DNA from: Streptomyces sp. NBC_01460
GTDB lineage: Bacteria > Actinomycetota > Actinomycetes > Streptomycetales > Streptomycetaceae
DNA: 64,000 bases
Direction of reading: 5' to 3'
Assembly: GCF_036227405.1 (NCBI RefSeq)
Contig: NZ_CP109473.1
Location: forward strand, 7,192,001 to 7,256,000
In this document: positions 33,370 to 42,107 of the stretch, one piece after another
Position numbering within the stretch: position 1 is the first letter of the stretch
How the letters are laid out: each line of letters starts with the position of its first letter
Position numbers and translations under genes: made by a program
The notes under the pieces: generated by a model
Databases searched by the model: none
Told to the model about the DNA's origin: nothing
What the model saw: only the letters and a program-made list of their open reading frames with translations

Positions 33370-34887
33370 GTGACAACCCCCTTCCAGCACGAACCCGGAT
33401 CGGCCACCGGACCGGTGCCGCCCCCGCAGTGCCCCGCGCACGGCATGGGTATCGGCCCCGGCGGACTGCGCCGGCTGTACGGTGCCGAGGCCGAGGCGGA
33501 CCCCACGGGTCTCTACGAGAAGCTGCGTGCCGAACACGGCACGGTGGCCCCCGTCCTGCTGCACGAGGACGTGCCCGCCTGGCTGGTGCTCGGGCACGCC
33601 GAGAACCTCCACATGACCCGTACCCCCTCGCAGTTCTCCCGCGACTCGCGACGCTGGCGCGCCCTGCAGGACGGCAGCGTGGCGCCGGACCACCCGCTCG
33701 CCCCGCTCTTCACCTGGCAGCCGGTGTGCTCGTTCGCCGAGGGCGCCGAGCACGAAAGGCTGCGCGGCGCGGTCACCGACAGCATGGGGCGCATCGACAC
33801 CCGCGGCGTGCGTCGCCACATCAACCGGTACAGCAACCGGCTCGTCAACGACTTCTGCCGTACCGGCCGCGTCGAGCTGGTCAGCCAGTTCGCCGAGCGG
33901 CTCCCGATGATGGTGATGTGCGCGATCATCGGCATGCCGGAGGAGTACGACGACCGCCTGGTCCAGGCCGCCCGCGACATGACGCGCGGCTCGGAGACCG
34001 CCGTGGCGAGCAACGCCTACGTGATCGGCGCGCTCGACCGGCTGGTCCAGCGCCGCAGGGTGGCGCCCGCCGAGGACTTCGCCACCTGGCTCGTCGAACA
34101 CCCCGCCGGCCTCACCGACAAGGAGGTCAGCGAGCACCTGCGGGTGGTCCTCGTCGTCGCCTACGAGACGACCACCAACCTGATCGCCAACGTGCTGCGC
34201 ATGGTCCTCACGGACCCCCGGTTCCGGGCCAGGCTCAGCGGCGGGCACATGACCGTCCCCGAGGCGGTCGAGCAGACGCTGTGGGACGAGCCGCCGTTCA
34301 CGTCGGTCCTGGGCCGCTGGGCCGTGGGCGACACCGAGCTCGGCGGGCAGCAGATCAAGGCCGGGGACGCCCTGATCGTCGGCATCGCGCCGGCCAACAC
34401 GGACCCCGCGGTACGGCCCGACCTCACCGTCAACATGGAGGGCAACCGCGCGCACATGGCGTTCAGCAGCGGCCCCCACGAGTGCCCCGGCCAGGACATC
34501 GGCCGTGCCATCGCCGACGTGGGCGTCGACGCCCTGCTGATGCGCCTGCCCGACCTGGAGCTCGGGGTCGAGGAGAGCGCCCTGAGCTGGGAGGGGAACT
34601 TCATGTCGCGGCACCTGGTGGACCTGCCGGCGGGCTTCGCTCCCACCGCGGAGCAGGAGATCGACGCCGAGCCGCTGCCGGCGGTGTCCCACGCCCGCTC
34701 CCGTGCCGACTGGGAGGTGTCGTCGCCCGCCGTTCACCGGAGGCCCGCCCAGGCCCCGGCGAACCACGCCCCGGCCGGAGCCGGCACCACTGTGCCGGCG
34801 CCGGGGGAGGGAGCCGTCATCCCGGCGCAGCGGAGCGGGCCGTCCAGGGTCTGGAAGGCCGTCGTCCGGTGGTGGAGCGGCCACTGA
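33370..34887 (+). CDS. cvnE: CvnE: cytochrome P450 without the ExxR motif (CYP157-like)
   Basis: A 505-residue P450 fold. The heme loop FSSGPHECPG (F365, C372) is intact and the I-helix reads VVAYETTTN. The K-helix, however, has E301-Q-T-L-W where ExxR is near-universal, so the arginine is leucine. This is the trait described for CYP157 enzymes of Streptomyces conservons (EQxLW). A C-terminal extension of about 85 residues, rich in Ala and Pro, follows the catalytic domain. It lies 81 bases after cvnD. S. griseus rarABCDE (cvn9) has the same five-gene layout and affects aerial mycelium. Whether this one is rar or another P450-bearing conservon cannot be told. Confidence 0.88.
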   Translation: MTTPFQHEPGSATGPVPPPQCPAHGMGIGPGGLRRLYGAEAEADPTGLYEKLRAEHGTVAPVLLHEDVPAWLVLGHAENLHMTRTPSQFSRDSRRWRALQDGSVAPDHPLAPLFTWQPVCSFAEGAEHERLRGAVTDSMGRIDTRGVRRHINRYSNRLVNDFCRTGRVELVSQFAERLPMMVMCAIIGMPEEYDDRLVQAARDMTRGSETAVASNAYVIGALDRLVQRRRVAPAEDFATWLVEHPAGLTDKEVSEHLRVVLVVAYETTTNLIANVLRMVLTDPRFRARLSGGHMTVPEAVEQTLWDEPPFTSVLGRWAVGDTELGGQQIKAGDALIVGIAPANTDPAVRPDLTVNMEGNRAHMAFSSGPHECPGQDIGRAIADVGVDALLMRLPDLELGVEESALSWEGNFMSRHLVDLPAGFAPTAEQEIDAEPLPAVSHARSRADWEVSSPAVHRRPAQAPANHAPAGAGTTVPAPGEGAVIPAQRSGPSRVWKAVVRWWSGH

Positions 34888-34907
34888 CACCGGCTCCGTA
34901 CGCCGTT

Positions 34908-34944
34908 CCGGGTGCCCCGGGCCCTCGGGGTCCGGGGCACCCGG
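34908..34944 (+). terminator. Hairpin terminator after the conservon
   Basis: Perfect 13-base arms CCGGGTGCCCCGG (34908-34920) and CCGGGGCACCCGG (34932-34944) flank an 11-base loop, 20 bases after the cvnE stop and 26 bases before the glycosidase start. Confidence 0.78.
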
Positions 34945-34970
34945 CTTCCCGCCCCGTACCATCGAGCAGC

Positions 34971-36317
34971 GTGAAGCTGACAATTCTTGGGGGCGGCGGA
35001 TTCCGGGTCCCCCTCGTGTACGGGGCGCTGCTCGGCGACCACGCCGAAGGCCGCGTCTCCCGGGTGACCCTGTACGACACGGACACGGACCGGCTCACCG
35101 CTGTCGCCCGGGTCCTGGCGGAACAGGCGGACGGCGTCCCCGACGCGCCCGCCGTCGTCGCCACCGGTGATCTCGACGAGGCCCTGCGGGGGGCGGATTT
35201 CGTCTTCTCCGCGATCCGGGTCGGCGGTCTCGAGGGCCGGGCGGCGGACGAGCGCGTCGCTCTCGACGAAGGCGTCCTGGGCCAGGAGACGGTGGGGGCC
35301 GGCGGCATCGCCTTCGGGCTGCGCACCGTCCCCGTCGCGACGGCCCTCGCCCGGCGCATCGCCCGGCTCGCCCCCGACGCGTGGGTCATCAACTTCACCA
35401 ACCCGGCGGGCCTGGTCACCGAGGCCATGGCGCGCCACCTCGGCGACCGGGTCATCGGCATCTGCGACTCCCCGGTGGGCCTCGGCCGCCGCATCGCCCG
35501 GGTCCTCGGCGCCGACCCGGACCGGGCCCGGATCGACTACGTCGGGCTCAACCACCTCGGCTGGGTCCGCGGCCTCTGGGTCGGCGGCCGCGACGAGCTC
35601 CCGCGGCTGCTCGCGGACCCGGAGCTGCTCGGCTCGTTCGAGGAGGGCAGGCTCTTCGGCCCCGACTGGCTCCGCTCGCTCGGCTCGGTCCCCAACGAGT
35701 ACCTGCACTACTACTACTTCAACCGGGAAGCGGTCCGTGCCTACCAGGACGCCGAGCAGACCCGGGGCGCCTTCCTCCGTGACCAGCAGGAGGGCTTCTA
35801 CGCCCGGATGAAGGACCCGGCGGCCCCGCCCCTGGCCACGTGGGACCGTACGCGTGCCGAACGCGAGGCGACGTACATGGCGGAGAACCGGGACGTGGCC
35901 GGAGCGGGGGAGCGCGAGGAGAGCGACCTGGAGTCCGGGGGCTACGAGCAGGTGGCCCTCGCCCTGATGCGGGCCGTCGCCCGCGACGAACGCACCTCGC
36001 TGATCCTCGACGTGCGCAACCGGGGCACCCTCGCGGTGCTCGACGAGGACGCCGTGATCGAGGTGCCGTGCCTGGTCGACGCCAACGGCGCGCACCCCGT
36101 CGCCGTCGACCCGCTCCCGTACCACGCGGTCGGGCTGGTCACCGCGGTCAAGGCCGTGGAGCGGGAGGTGCTCGAAGCGGCGGAGAGCGGCTCACGGGCG
36201 GCGGCCGTGCGGGCCTTCGCCCTGCATCCGCTGGTCGACTCGGTCTCGGTGGCCCGCCGGCTGGTCGAGGGATACACCCGGGTCCACCCCGGGCTCGCCT
36301 ATCTCGACCGGCCGTGA
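34971..36317 (+). CDS. Glycoside hydrolase family 4 enzyme (6-phospho-beta-glucosidase type)
   Basis: A 448-residue NAD- and Mn-dependent glycosidase that works by oxidation and elimination. The N-terminus KLTILGGGGFRVPLVYGAL binds NAD. NFTNPAGLVTEAM, GICDSPVG (metal cysteine) and VGLNHLGW (metal histidine) are the GH4 metal and substrate motifs. Length is normal for the family. It probably cleaves phosphorylated beta-glucosides in the cytosol, but no PTS gene is adjacent, so the phospho-substrate is inferred. The GTG at 34971 opens the NAD-binding strand directly. Confidence 0.9.
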   Translation: MKLTILGGGGFRVPLVYGALLGDHAEGRVSRVTLYDTDTDRLTAVARVLAEQADGVPDAPAVVATGDLDEALRGADFVFSAIRVGGLEGRAADERVALDEGVLGQETVGAGGIAFGLRTVPVATALARRIARLAPDAWVINFTNPAGLVTEAMARHLGDRVIGICDSPVGLGRRIARVLGADPDRARIDYVGLNHLGWVRGLWVGGRDELPRLLADPELLGSFEEGRLFGPDWLRSLGSVPNEYLHYYYFNREAVRAYQDAEQTRGAFLRDQQEGFYARMKDPAAPPLATWDRTRAEREATYMAENRDVAGAGEREESDLESGGYEQVALALMRAVARDERTSLILDVRNRGTLAVLDEDAVIEVPCLVDANGAHPVAVDPLPYHAVGLVTAVKAVEREVLEAAESGSRAAAVRAFALHPLVDSVSVARRLVEGYTRVHPGLAYLDRP

Positions 36318-36323
36318 ACGGAA

Positions 36324-36354
36324 GGCGGTGCCCCGTCAGGGAGCGGGTACCGCC
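36324..36354. terminator. Hairpin between convergent genes
   Basis: GGCGGTGCCC (36324-36333) and GGGTACCGCC (36345-36354) pair over 10 bases with one mismatch that is a G-U wobble in the plus-strand RNA, around an 11-base loop. It begins 6 bases after the glycosidase stop and overlaps the end of the convergent small gene. Confidence 0.55.
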
Positions 36355-36776
36355 CTCGGCCTGCCGGACGGGGCCCAGGAGGGCGTGACACCGGTGACCT
36401 GGCAGACCATGAGGAAGAGAGGGATGGGCGGCGTGTACGGGGTGCGGCTCTCCGGCGCGTGGATCAGACGGGGCCGGCCCGCGGGGACGTAGGCCCCGGC
36501 GGCGTACGACGCCTGCTCCGGCCAGTCCAGGTCGAGGTCGGAGCCGGACGGGACGATCCACCACCACTGGTCCGCGTCGGCGAACACACAGCCGGCGCGC
36601 GGCAGATGCGACATCAGGCGGAAGCCGTACTGCGCGGGAACCCCCACCGCGTCGCAGCCGAGGCTCGCCGACAGCGCGGGCGGCAGCGGGAGCCGGACCC
36701 GGCCCTGCGGTCCGTCCTCCTCCTCGGGGCGGGCCCGGCGCGCGCCGAGCAGGTGGGACAGGGCGTTTCTCAGCAT
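36336..36776 (-). CDS. Conserved hypothetical protein coupled to the ATPase gene
   Basis: A 146-residue soluble protein with no recognised domain. It has a basic N-terminus, a Trp-rich centre (ADADQWWWIVPSGSDLDLDWPEQASYAAGAYV) and a Pro-rich end. Its start overlaps the end of the anti-sigma-like ATPase gene by 7 bases, so the two are co-translated and probably work together. Similar small proteins accompany such ATPases in Streptomyces, but I know of no function. Confidence 0.7.
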   Translation of the reverse strand: MLRNALSHLLGARRARPEEEDGPQGRVRLPLPPALSASLGCDAVGVPAQYGFRLMSHLPRAGCVFADADQWWWIVPSGSDLDLDWPEQASYAAGAYVPAGRPRLIHAPESRTPYTPPIPLFLMVCQVTGVTPSWAPSGRPRAVPAP

Positions 36777-37228
36777 GTCCGCTCCGGGCCGTACGGCAGC
36801 TCCGCCCAGACGATGCGCCCCGAGTGGTTCCCCGCGTCGTGGGACCCCCAGGCGGTGCTCATGGAGTCGACGAGCAGCAGTCCGCGCCCGTGCTCCCCCT
36901 CGGCGGTGAGCGACAGCCGGGGGCCGCCGGGCTGATGTCCCTGGTCCTGTACGGAGATGCGCAGGCGGCCCCCGTCGCAGCGCAGTTCGGAGACGACCCG
37001 TGTGCTCGCCGTGTGCACCACCGCGTTGGTGACCAGCTCGGAGACGATCAGCACCGCCGCGTCGTGGGTGTCCCCGGTCAGCCCCCAGTCCGCCAGCCGG
37101 GCGCGCGTGAGGCGCCGGGCACCGGCGACCGACTCGGGGTGCGCCGGCAGCGCGAAGCAGTAACGGAGCGCTTCCGTCCCGGGGCTGAGGTCCATGAGCC
37201 GGGGGATGAGCGCACTGCCAGGTGCCAC
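36770..37228 (-). CDS. Anti-sigma-like ATP-binding protein (HATPase_c_2)
   Basis: A 152-residue GHKL-type ATPase. The N-box is AAVLIVSELVTNAVVHTAS (near 57-75), followed by ISVQDQGH and the G-box GEHGRGLLLVDSMSTAWG. This is the RsbW/SpoIIAB-like group that abounds in Streptomyces, often beside XRE and DUF397 genes. The GTG at 37228 has GAGGA upstream. It is divergent from the XRE regulator across a 204-base gap containing a 21-bp palindrome. The partner (sigma factor, anti-anti-sigma or the XRE protein) is unknown. Confidence 0.87.
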   Translation of the reverse strand: MAPGSALIPRLMDLSPGTEALRYCFALPAHPESVAGARRLTRARLADWGLTGDTHDAAVLIVSELVTNAVVHTASTRVVSELRCDGGRLRISVQDQGHQPGGPRLSLTAEGEHGRGLLLVDSMSTAWGSHDAGNHSGRIVWAELPYGPERTC

Positions 37229-37349
37229 GACCGATTCCTCACAGTGGGGGCTGTGTCACGCTTCGCGCCGCCCCTGGGCGGGGTGGCCACGATCACGCGA
37301 ACTGGTTCGGTGTCCAACTCTCCCCCTGACATGAACACTTGGCAAGAGG

Positions 37350-37370
37350 CACTCTGAAAAATTCAGAGTG
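37350..37370. promoter_or_regulatory. 21-bp palindromic operator in the XRE/ATPase gap
   Basis: Perfect 9-base arms CACTCTGAA (37350-37358) and TTCAGAGTG (37362-37370) flank a 3-base AAA centre. It sits between the divergent starts of the ATPase and XRE genes, 63 bases before the XRE start. Its symmetry and AT-rich core in a very GC-rich region make it a strong candidate binding site for the adjacent XRE regulator. Confidence 0.72.
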
Positions 37371-37432
37371 ACTGTGTCCCTCGAGCCATGCGCATGGCAC
37401 ACTGCTCGCAACAGCGCATCGGGAGGTCTGAA

Positions 37433-38293
37433 GTGAGCGAACCGCGGTCCGCCCCGACCGTGGGTCAGGTCGTTCTCGGCAAGCGTCTGCAGGATCTGCG
37501 GGAGCGCGTCGGCCTGAGCCGGGACCAGGCGGCGAAGGTGCTCCGTGTCGCCCCGGGGACCATACGCAGGATGGAGACCGCCGAGGTCGGGCTGAAGATC
37601 CCGTACGTCCAGCTCCTCCTCAAGGCCTACGGCATCGCCGACGACGAGACCGACGCCTTCGTCGAGCTCGCCGAGGAGGCCAACAAGCCCGGCTGGTGGC
37701 AGCGTTTCCACGACGTGCTGCCCGACTGGTTCAGCATGTACGTCAGCCTGGAGGGCGCCGCGAGCCTCCTGCGCACCTACGAGCCGCACTTCGTCCCCGG
37801 CCTGCTGCAGACCGAGGACTACGCGCGCTCCGTCCTGCGCACCGGCGCGGTCGGGCAGACCCGGCCCGCGGACATCGAGCGGCATGTCGCGCTCCGGATG
37901 GAACGGCAGTCCCTGCTCACCAAGGCGGAGGCGCCGAAGCTGTGGGTGGTGATGGACGAGACCGTCCTGCGCCGCCCCGTCGGCAGCCCCGACGCCATGC
38001 GGGCCCAGGTCGACCGCCTCCTCGAAGCGACCGACCTGCCCAATGTGACGTTGCAGATCGCGGAGTTCGCGACCGGCCACCACCCGGGCACCTACGGTCC
38101 GTTCGTCCTCTTCCGCTTCGCGGTCCCCGAGCTCCCCGACATGGTCTACACCGAGTACCTGACCGGCGCCGTCTACTTCGACGCGCGCCCCGAGGTGGCC
38201 TCCTACCTCGAGGTCATGGACCGAATGGCGGCTCAGGCCGCAACTGCACAACGCACGAAGGAAATCCTCAGGGACTTCCGCAAGGAGCTGTGA
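37433..38293 (+). CDS. XRE-family regulator with DUF5753 domain (WhiJ-like)
   Basis: A 286-residue regulator. An N-terminal helix-turn-helix (about 13-65, LGKRLQDLRERVGLSRDQAAKVLRVAPGTIRRMETAEVGLKI) is followed by a large DUF5753 domain with EPHFVPGLLQTEDYARSVL and ATGHHPGTYGPFVLFRF, the normal layout of WhiJ-type proteins. These govern development or antibiotic production together with a DUF397 partner. GTG 37433 has GGGAGGT five bases upstream. Its stop overlaps the DUF397 start by one base (TGATG). Confidence 0.9.
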   Translation: MSEPRSAPTVGQVVLGKRLQDLRERVGLSRDQAAKVLRVAPGTIRRMETAEVGLKIPYVQLLLKAYGIADDETDAFVELAEEANKPGWWQRFHDVLPDWFSMYVSLEGAASLLRTYEPHFVPGLLQTEDYARSVLRTGAVGQTRPADIERHVALRMERQSLLTKAEAPKLWVVMDETVLRRPVGSPDAMRAQVDRLLEATDLPNVTLQIAEFATGHHPGTYGPFVLFRFAVPELPDMVYTEYLTGAVYFDARPEVASYLEVMDRMAAQAATAQRTKEILRDFRKEL

Positions 38294-38529
38294 TGAACCA
38301 CATATACAACGGCATGCCGGCCGCCGACCTCGGCACCGAAGGCTGGTACAAGCCGTGGAGCGGTGGTAACGGGGGCAACTGCATCGAGGCCATGAAGCTG
38401 GCCGACGGCCGGGTGGCGGTCCGGCAGTCCGCCGACCCCGACGGCCCGGCGCTCATCTACTCCAACGGCGAGATCGCCGCATTCATCCAGGGTGCCAAGG
38501 CCGGACAGGCCGACTTCCTCCTCACCTGA
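38293..38529 (+). CDS. DUF397 small protein
   Basis: A 78-residue DUF397 protein (WYKPWSGGNGGNCIEAM, GRVAVRQSADPDGPALIYSNGEIAAFIQGAKAGQADFL). Encoded directly after the XRE gene with stop/start overlap. By analogy to the whiJ and bldB-region gene sets it is a small partner, possibly an antitoxin- or co-regulator-like modulator, of the XRE protein. Confidence 0.92.
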   Translation: MNHIYNGMPAADLGTEGWYKPWSGGNGGNCIEAMKLADGRVAVRQSADPDGPALIYSNGEIAAFIQGAKAGQADFLLT

Positions 38530-38593
38530 CACACCGCCACATACGCTCGCACCACACGCTGTTCGCCGATCTCACCGACCAACGGAGTGCGTC

Positions 38594-39403
38594 ATGACCG
38601 GGCAGGAACCCCAGGCCGTCGAGATCGACACGAGCAAGCCGCATCCGGCACGGATGTACGACTGGTTCCTCGGTGGCAAGGACAACTACCCGGTCGACGA
38701 ACAGATGGCCGAGCAACTCCTCGCCCTGGACGCCCGGGGCCGCGACATGGCGCGGGTCAACCGCGCGTTCATGCACCGCGCGACCCGCTGGCTCGCCGAG
38801 AACGGCGTGCGCCAGTTCCTCGACATCGGCTCGGGCATACCCACCGAGCCGAACCTCCACCAGATCGCTCAGCGGACCGCCCCGGACGCGCGCGTCGTCT
38901 ACTGCGACAACGACCCGATCGTGCTCGCCCACGCGGCGGCGCTGCTGCGCTCCACCCCCGAGGGCGCGACCGAGTACATCCAGGCCGACGCCCGGAAGCC
39001 GGACGCGATCCTGGAGGCGGCCGGCAAGATCCTCGACTTCGACCGGCCGATCGCGCTCTCCCTCCTCGCCCTCCTGCACTTCGTGGACGACGAGGACGGC
39101 GCCGGCGAGCTCGTCGACCGGCTGGTGGAGCGGCTGCCCTCCGGCAGCTATCTCGTCCTCTCGCACACCACGGGTGACTTCGACCCCGAGGGCGCGGCAG
39201 CGGCCCGGGCCATGTACAAGGCGCGGGGGATGACCCTGCGGCCCCGCTCCCGCGCCGAGCTCACCGCGTTCTTCCACGGCCTCGAGATCGTCGAGCCCGG
39301 CGTCTCGCTCTCCGCCGACTGGCGCCCCGAGCTCGGCGAGGTCATCGACGTACCGGGCCACGAGCCGATCCCCGGGTACGCGGGCGTGGCGCGCAAGCGC
39401 TGA
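38594..39403 (+). CDS. SAM-dependent methyltransferase, DUF574 family
   Basis: A 269-residue methyltransferase of the Streptomyces-abundant DUF574 (S-adenosyl methyltransferase) group. It starts EIDTSKPHPARMYDWFLGGKDNYPVD and has the SAM-binding FLDIGSGIPTEPNLHQIAQ (near 78-96) and acidic YCDNDPIV. The substrate is unknown. Start ATG 38594 lies 64 bases after the DUF397 gene, so it may belong to the XRE transcript. Members often sit near XRE/DUF397 sets. Confidence 0.9.
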   Translation: MTGQEPQAVEIDTSKPHPARMYDWFLGGKDNYPVDEQMAEQLLALDARGRDMARVNRAFMHRATRWLAENGVRQFLDIGSGIPTEPNLHQIAQRTAPDARVVYCDNDPIVLAHAAALLRSTPEGATEYIQADARKPDAILEAAGKILDFDRPIALSLLALLHFVDDEDGAGELVDRLVERLPSGSYLVLSHTTGDFDPEGAAAARAMYKARGMTLRPRSRAELTAFFHGLEIVEPGVSLSADWRPELGEVIDVPGHEPIPGYAGVARKR

Positions 39404-39472
39404 CCGGCTGCGGGCCGCGGGTACGGCGGGACGCCCGTCCGGGCGGATCCGCCCACAGGTCACAATGGACGC

Positions 39473-39922
39473 ATGTCACGACGCACCTCACACCCCCGCC
39501 GGCCGGCCGCTCCGCAGGCGGTGCCCCCGCGGATCACCGCCGAGTCACCGTGCCCGTGCGGTCTGCCGGCCGCCTACGGGGACTGCTGCGGCCGGATGCA
39601 CGCGGGCACCGCTGCCGCCCCGACGTGCGAGGCGCTGATGCGCTCGCGGTACGCAGCCTTCGTCGTCCAGGACGCCGCCTATCTGCTGCGCACCTGGCAC
39701 CCCGATGCCCGCCCGCCGGCCGTCGACTTCGACCCGGCCATGCGCTGGACGGGCCTGGAGATCCTCGAGACGACCGAGGGCAGCGCCTTCCACACCACCG
39801 GCACGGTCACCTTCCGCGCCCACTACACCGACGACGGCCGGCCCGACGCACTCCACGAGAAGAGCCGGTTCGTCCGTGAGCACGGCGCGTGGGTGTACGA
39901 GGCCGCGGTCTTCGTCGACTGA
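39473..39922 (+). CDS. YchJ-family protein with SEC-C zinc motif
   Basis: A 149-residue cytosolic protein. The N-terminal motif SPCPCGLPAAYGDCCGRMHAG (about 25-45) is the SEC-C zinc-binding signature. The remaining part is the YchJ NTF2-like fold (LMRSRYAAFVVQDAAYLLRTWHPDARP, RFVREHGAWVYEAAVF). Function unknown. It stands alone. Confidence 0.88.
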   Translation: MSRRTSHPRRPAAPQAVPPRITAESPCPCGLPAAYGDCCGRMHAGTAAAPTCEALMRSRYAAFVVQDAAYLLRTWHPDARPPAVDFDPAMRWTGLEILETTEGSAFHTTGTVTFRAHYTDDGRPDALHEKSRFVREHGAWVYEAAVFVD

Positions 39923-39976
39923 AAACGCTTGTACGCGCCTCGGACCGGTGGGGCCGCCGTGCGTGGGAGCCCCCGC

Positions 39977-42052
39977 TCAGACCCGTGCGGCCGTCCGTTC
40001 CGTCGAGGGCGCCAGCTGCTGCTCCAGGTCCTCCGCGAGCAGCCGCTTGGCGATCACGTCGACCGCGGCCCGCAGCTGCCGGTCGTCGGGCCGGGCGCCG
40101 TCCTCGGCCAGCCGCTCGTTGAGCCAGCGGCCCCAGGCCGCCGAGATCGTCGCGGCCTCGCGGCTGCCCGCCGCCGTATGGGTGAAGAGCCGGCCGTCCC
40201 CGGCGAGGTAGCCCTCCTCGATCATCCGGTCGAAGACGGGCACCAGCACCTCCGGCGGGACGCGGTGCCGGGCGGCGATCAGCCGGAGCCCCGCGTGGCC
40301 GACCATCCGGGTGAAGAGGTCGACCTGCATCACGGCCCAGGCCCCCGCAGTGTCGAGCCGGGTGTCGGACTCCGCCACGATCCGGCGTGCCGTGTCGGGA
40401 CCGGCCTGGTGGATGATCCTGGCCACGGCGGATTCGAGCACGTTCGCCGCGTCACCGGTCTTCGGCTGGGCGAAGCCCTCGCCCATGTCGGTCGAGCTCG
40501 CCCGCGCGCTGTCGCGCAGCTTCACCTGCTTCAGGAAGAGGGAGACGACGAAGCCCAGCAGAGCCACCGGCACCGTCCACAGGAAGACCGTGTGCAGGGT
40601 GTCCGCGTAGGCCTGCGCGAGGGGGGCCGTCTGCTCGGGGGGCAGGGCGTGCACGGCCTGCGGACTCTCGGCGGCGCGTGCCAGTGACGCCGGATCGCCG
40701 CCCGCGCGGGCCGCCTCCTCGACGCCCTGCGTCAGATTCGGCCGCAGCGCGTTGGCGTAGATCGTCCCGAACACCGCGGTGCCGAAGGAGCTGCCGAGGG
40801 TACGGAAGAACGTCACCCCGGACGTGGCGGTGCCCAGGTCCGCGTAGTCGACCGTGTTCTGCACGGCGATCGTCAGCACCTGCATCGACAGGCCGATCCC
40901 GACGCCGAGCACCAGCATGTACAGCGACTCCAGCCAGACGCCGCTGCCCGGGCCCATGCGGGACAGGAGGTAGAGGCCCGCCGCCATCACAAGGGAGCCG
41001 ATGACGGGGAAGAAGCGGTAGTGGCCGGTCTTGCTCACCACGTTGCCGCTGAAGATCGAGGCGGCCAGCAGGCCCAGGACGAGGGGCAGGGTCCGCACGC
41101 CGGAGAGCGTGGCCGAGTCACCGTCGACGTACTGGAGATACGTCGGCAGATAGATCATCGCCCCGAGCATGGCGAAGCCCACGATGAAGCTGAGGACGGA
41201 GCAGACCGCGAACACCGGGTTGCGGAAGAGCCTCATCGGCAGCATCGGCTCCTTGGCGCGTGTCTCCACGAGGCAGAAGAGCGCCAGGGCGACGAGCCCG
41301 CCGATGAACAGCCCGATGATGACCGGCGAGCCCCAGGCGTACTCGTTGCCGCCCCAGCTGGTGCCGAGGATGAGCGCGCTGGCGCCGAGGGCGACCAGGG
41401 CGATGCCCAGGTAGTCGATGACCGGGCGGCCCGCCGCGCGCACGGAGGGGATGTTGCGGGCGGCGGCGATGACCACCACGACCGCGATCGGCACATTGAC
41501 GTAGAACGCCCACCGCCAGGTCAGATGGTCGGTGAAGAGTCCGCCCAGCAGCGGGCCGACGACCGTGGCGACACCGAAGACCGCACCGATCGCTCCTTGG
41601 TACTTGCCCCGGTCGCGCAGGGGGATGACATCGGCGATCAGCGCCATCGAGGTGACCATGAGCCCGCCCGCGCCGACGCCCTGCAGACCCCGCCAGATGA
41701 TCAGCAGCAGCATGTTCGACGCGAGGCCGCAGAGGAACGACCCGGTGATGAAGATGACGGCCGAGATCTGGAAGATCAGCTTCCGGCCGAAGAGGTCGCC
41801 GAACTTGCCGACGAGCACCGTCGCCACGGTCTCCGCCAGCAGGTAGGCCGTCACCACCCACGACATGTGCTCCGCGCCGCCGAGGTCCGAGACGATCGTG
41901 GGGAGGGCCGTCCCCACGATCGTCTGGTCGAGAGCGGCCAGCAGGATCCCGAGGACGATCGTGGCGAAGACGATGTTGCGGCGCCGGGGATCGAGGACGG
42001 GGGGCGCGGTGGCACTCTGCGGGGCGGGGGCCTTCTCGCTGGCAGTGGTCAC
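39977..42052 (-). CDS. DHA2-type MFS multidrug exporter with cytosolic C-terminal domain
   Basis: A 691-residue major-facilitator drug:H+ antiporter with 14 predicted helices (about 28-515). Motifs include LAALDQTIVGTALPTI in helix 1, GKFGDLFGRK (motif A) and GPLLGGLFTDHLTWRWAFYVNVPI (motif C region). About 160 residues follow the last helix, a soluble region (RIVAESDTRLDTAGAWAVMQVDLFTRMVG...VFDRMIEEGYLAGDGRLFTHT) that looks like a winged helix. Usual EmrB/QacA proteins stop near 510-530. The GTG at 42052 is used. The substrate is unknown. Confidence 0.88.
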   Translation of the reverse strand: MTTASEKAPAPQSATAPPVLDPRRRNIVFATIVLGILLAALDQTIVGTALPTIVSDLGGAEHMSWVVTAYLLAETVATVLVGKFGDLFGRKLIFQISAVIFITGSFLCGLASNMLLLIIWRGLQGVGAGGLMVTSMALIADVIPLRDRGKYQGAIGAVFGVATVVGPLLGGLFTDHLTWRWAFYVNVPIAVVVVIAAARNIPSVRAAGRPVIDYLGIALVALGASALILGTSWGGNEYAWGSPVIIGLFIGGLVALALFCLVETRAKEPMLPMRLFRNPVFAVCSVLSFIVGFAMLGAMIYLPTYLQYVDGDSATLSGVRTLPLVLGLLAASIFSGNVVSKTGHYRFFPVIGSLVMAAGLYLLSRMGPGSGVWLESLYMLVLGVGIGLSMQVLTIAVQNTVDYADLGTATSGVTFFRTLGSSFGTAVFGTIYANALRPNLTQGVEEAARAGGDPASLARAAESPQAVHALPPEQTAPLAQAYADTLHTVFLWTVPVALLGFVVSLFLKQVKLRDSARASSTDMGEGFAQPKTGDAANVLESAVARIIHQAGPDTARRIVAESDTRLDTAGAWAVMQVDLFTRMVGHAGLRLIAARHRVPPEVLVPVFDRMIEEGYLAGDGRLFTHTAAGSREAATISAAWGRWLNERLAEDGARPDDRQLRAAVDVIAKRLLAEDLEQQLAPSTERTAARV

Positions 42053-42074
42053 CCTCGCACCCTCACACCGGCCC

Positions 42075-42098
42075 CCTGCCCCCGCATGCGGGGGCAGG
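42075..42098 (-). terminator. Perfect 24-bp palindrome after the ATP-grasp gene
   Basis: Bases 42075-42098 are fully self-complementary (CCTGCCCCCG, central CATG, CGGGGGCAGG). It lies 9 bases past the ATP-grasp stop and 22 bases before the MFS start in the minus direction. The lack of a loop means a 4-base turn in RNA. It could be a terminator or an operator for the MFS gene. Confidence 0.6.
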
Positions 42099-42107
42099 CC
42101 GGACGGG

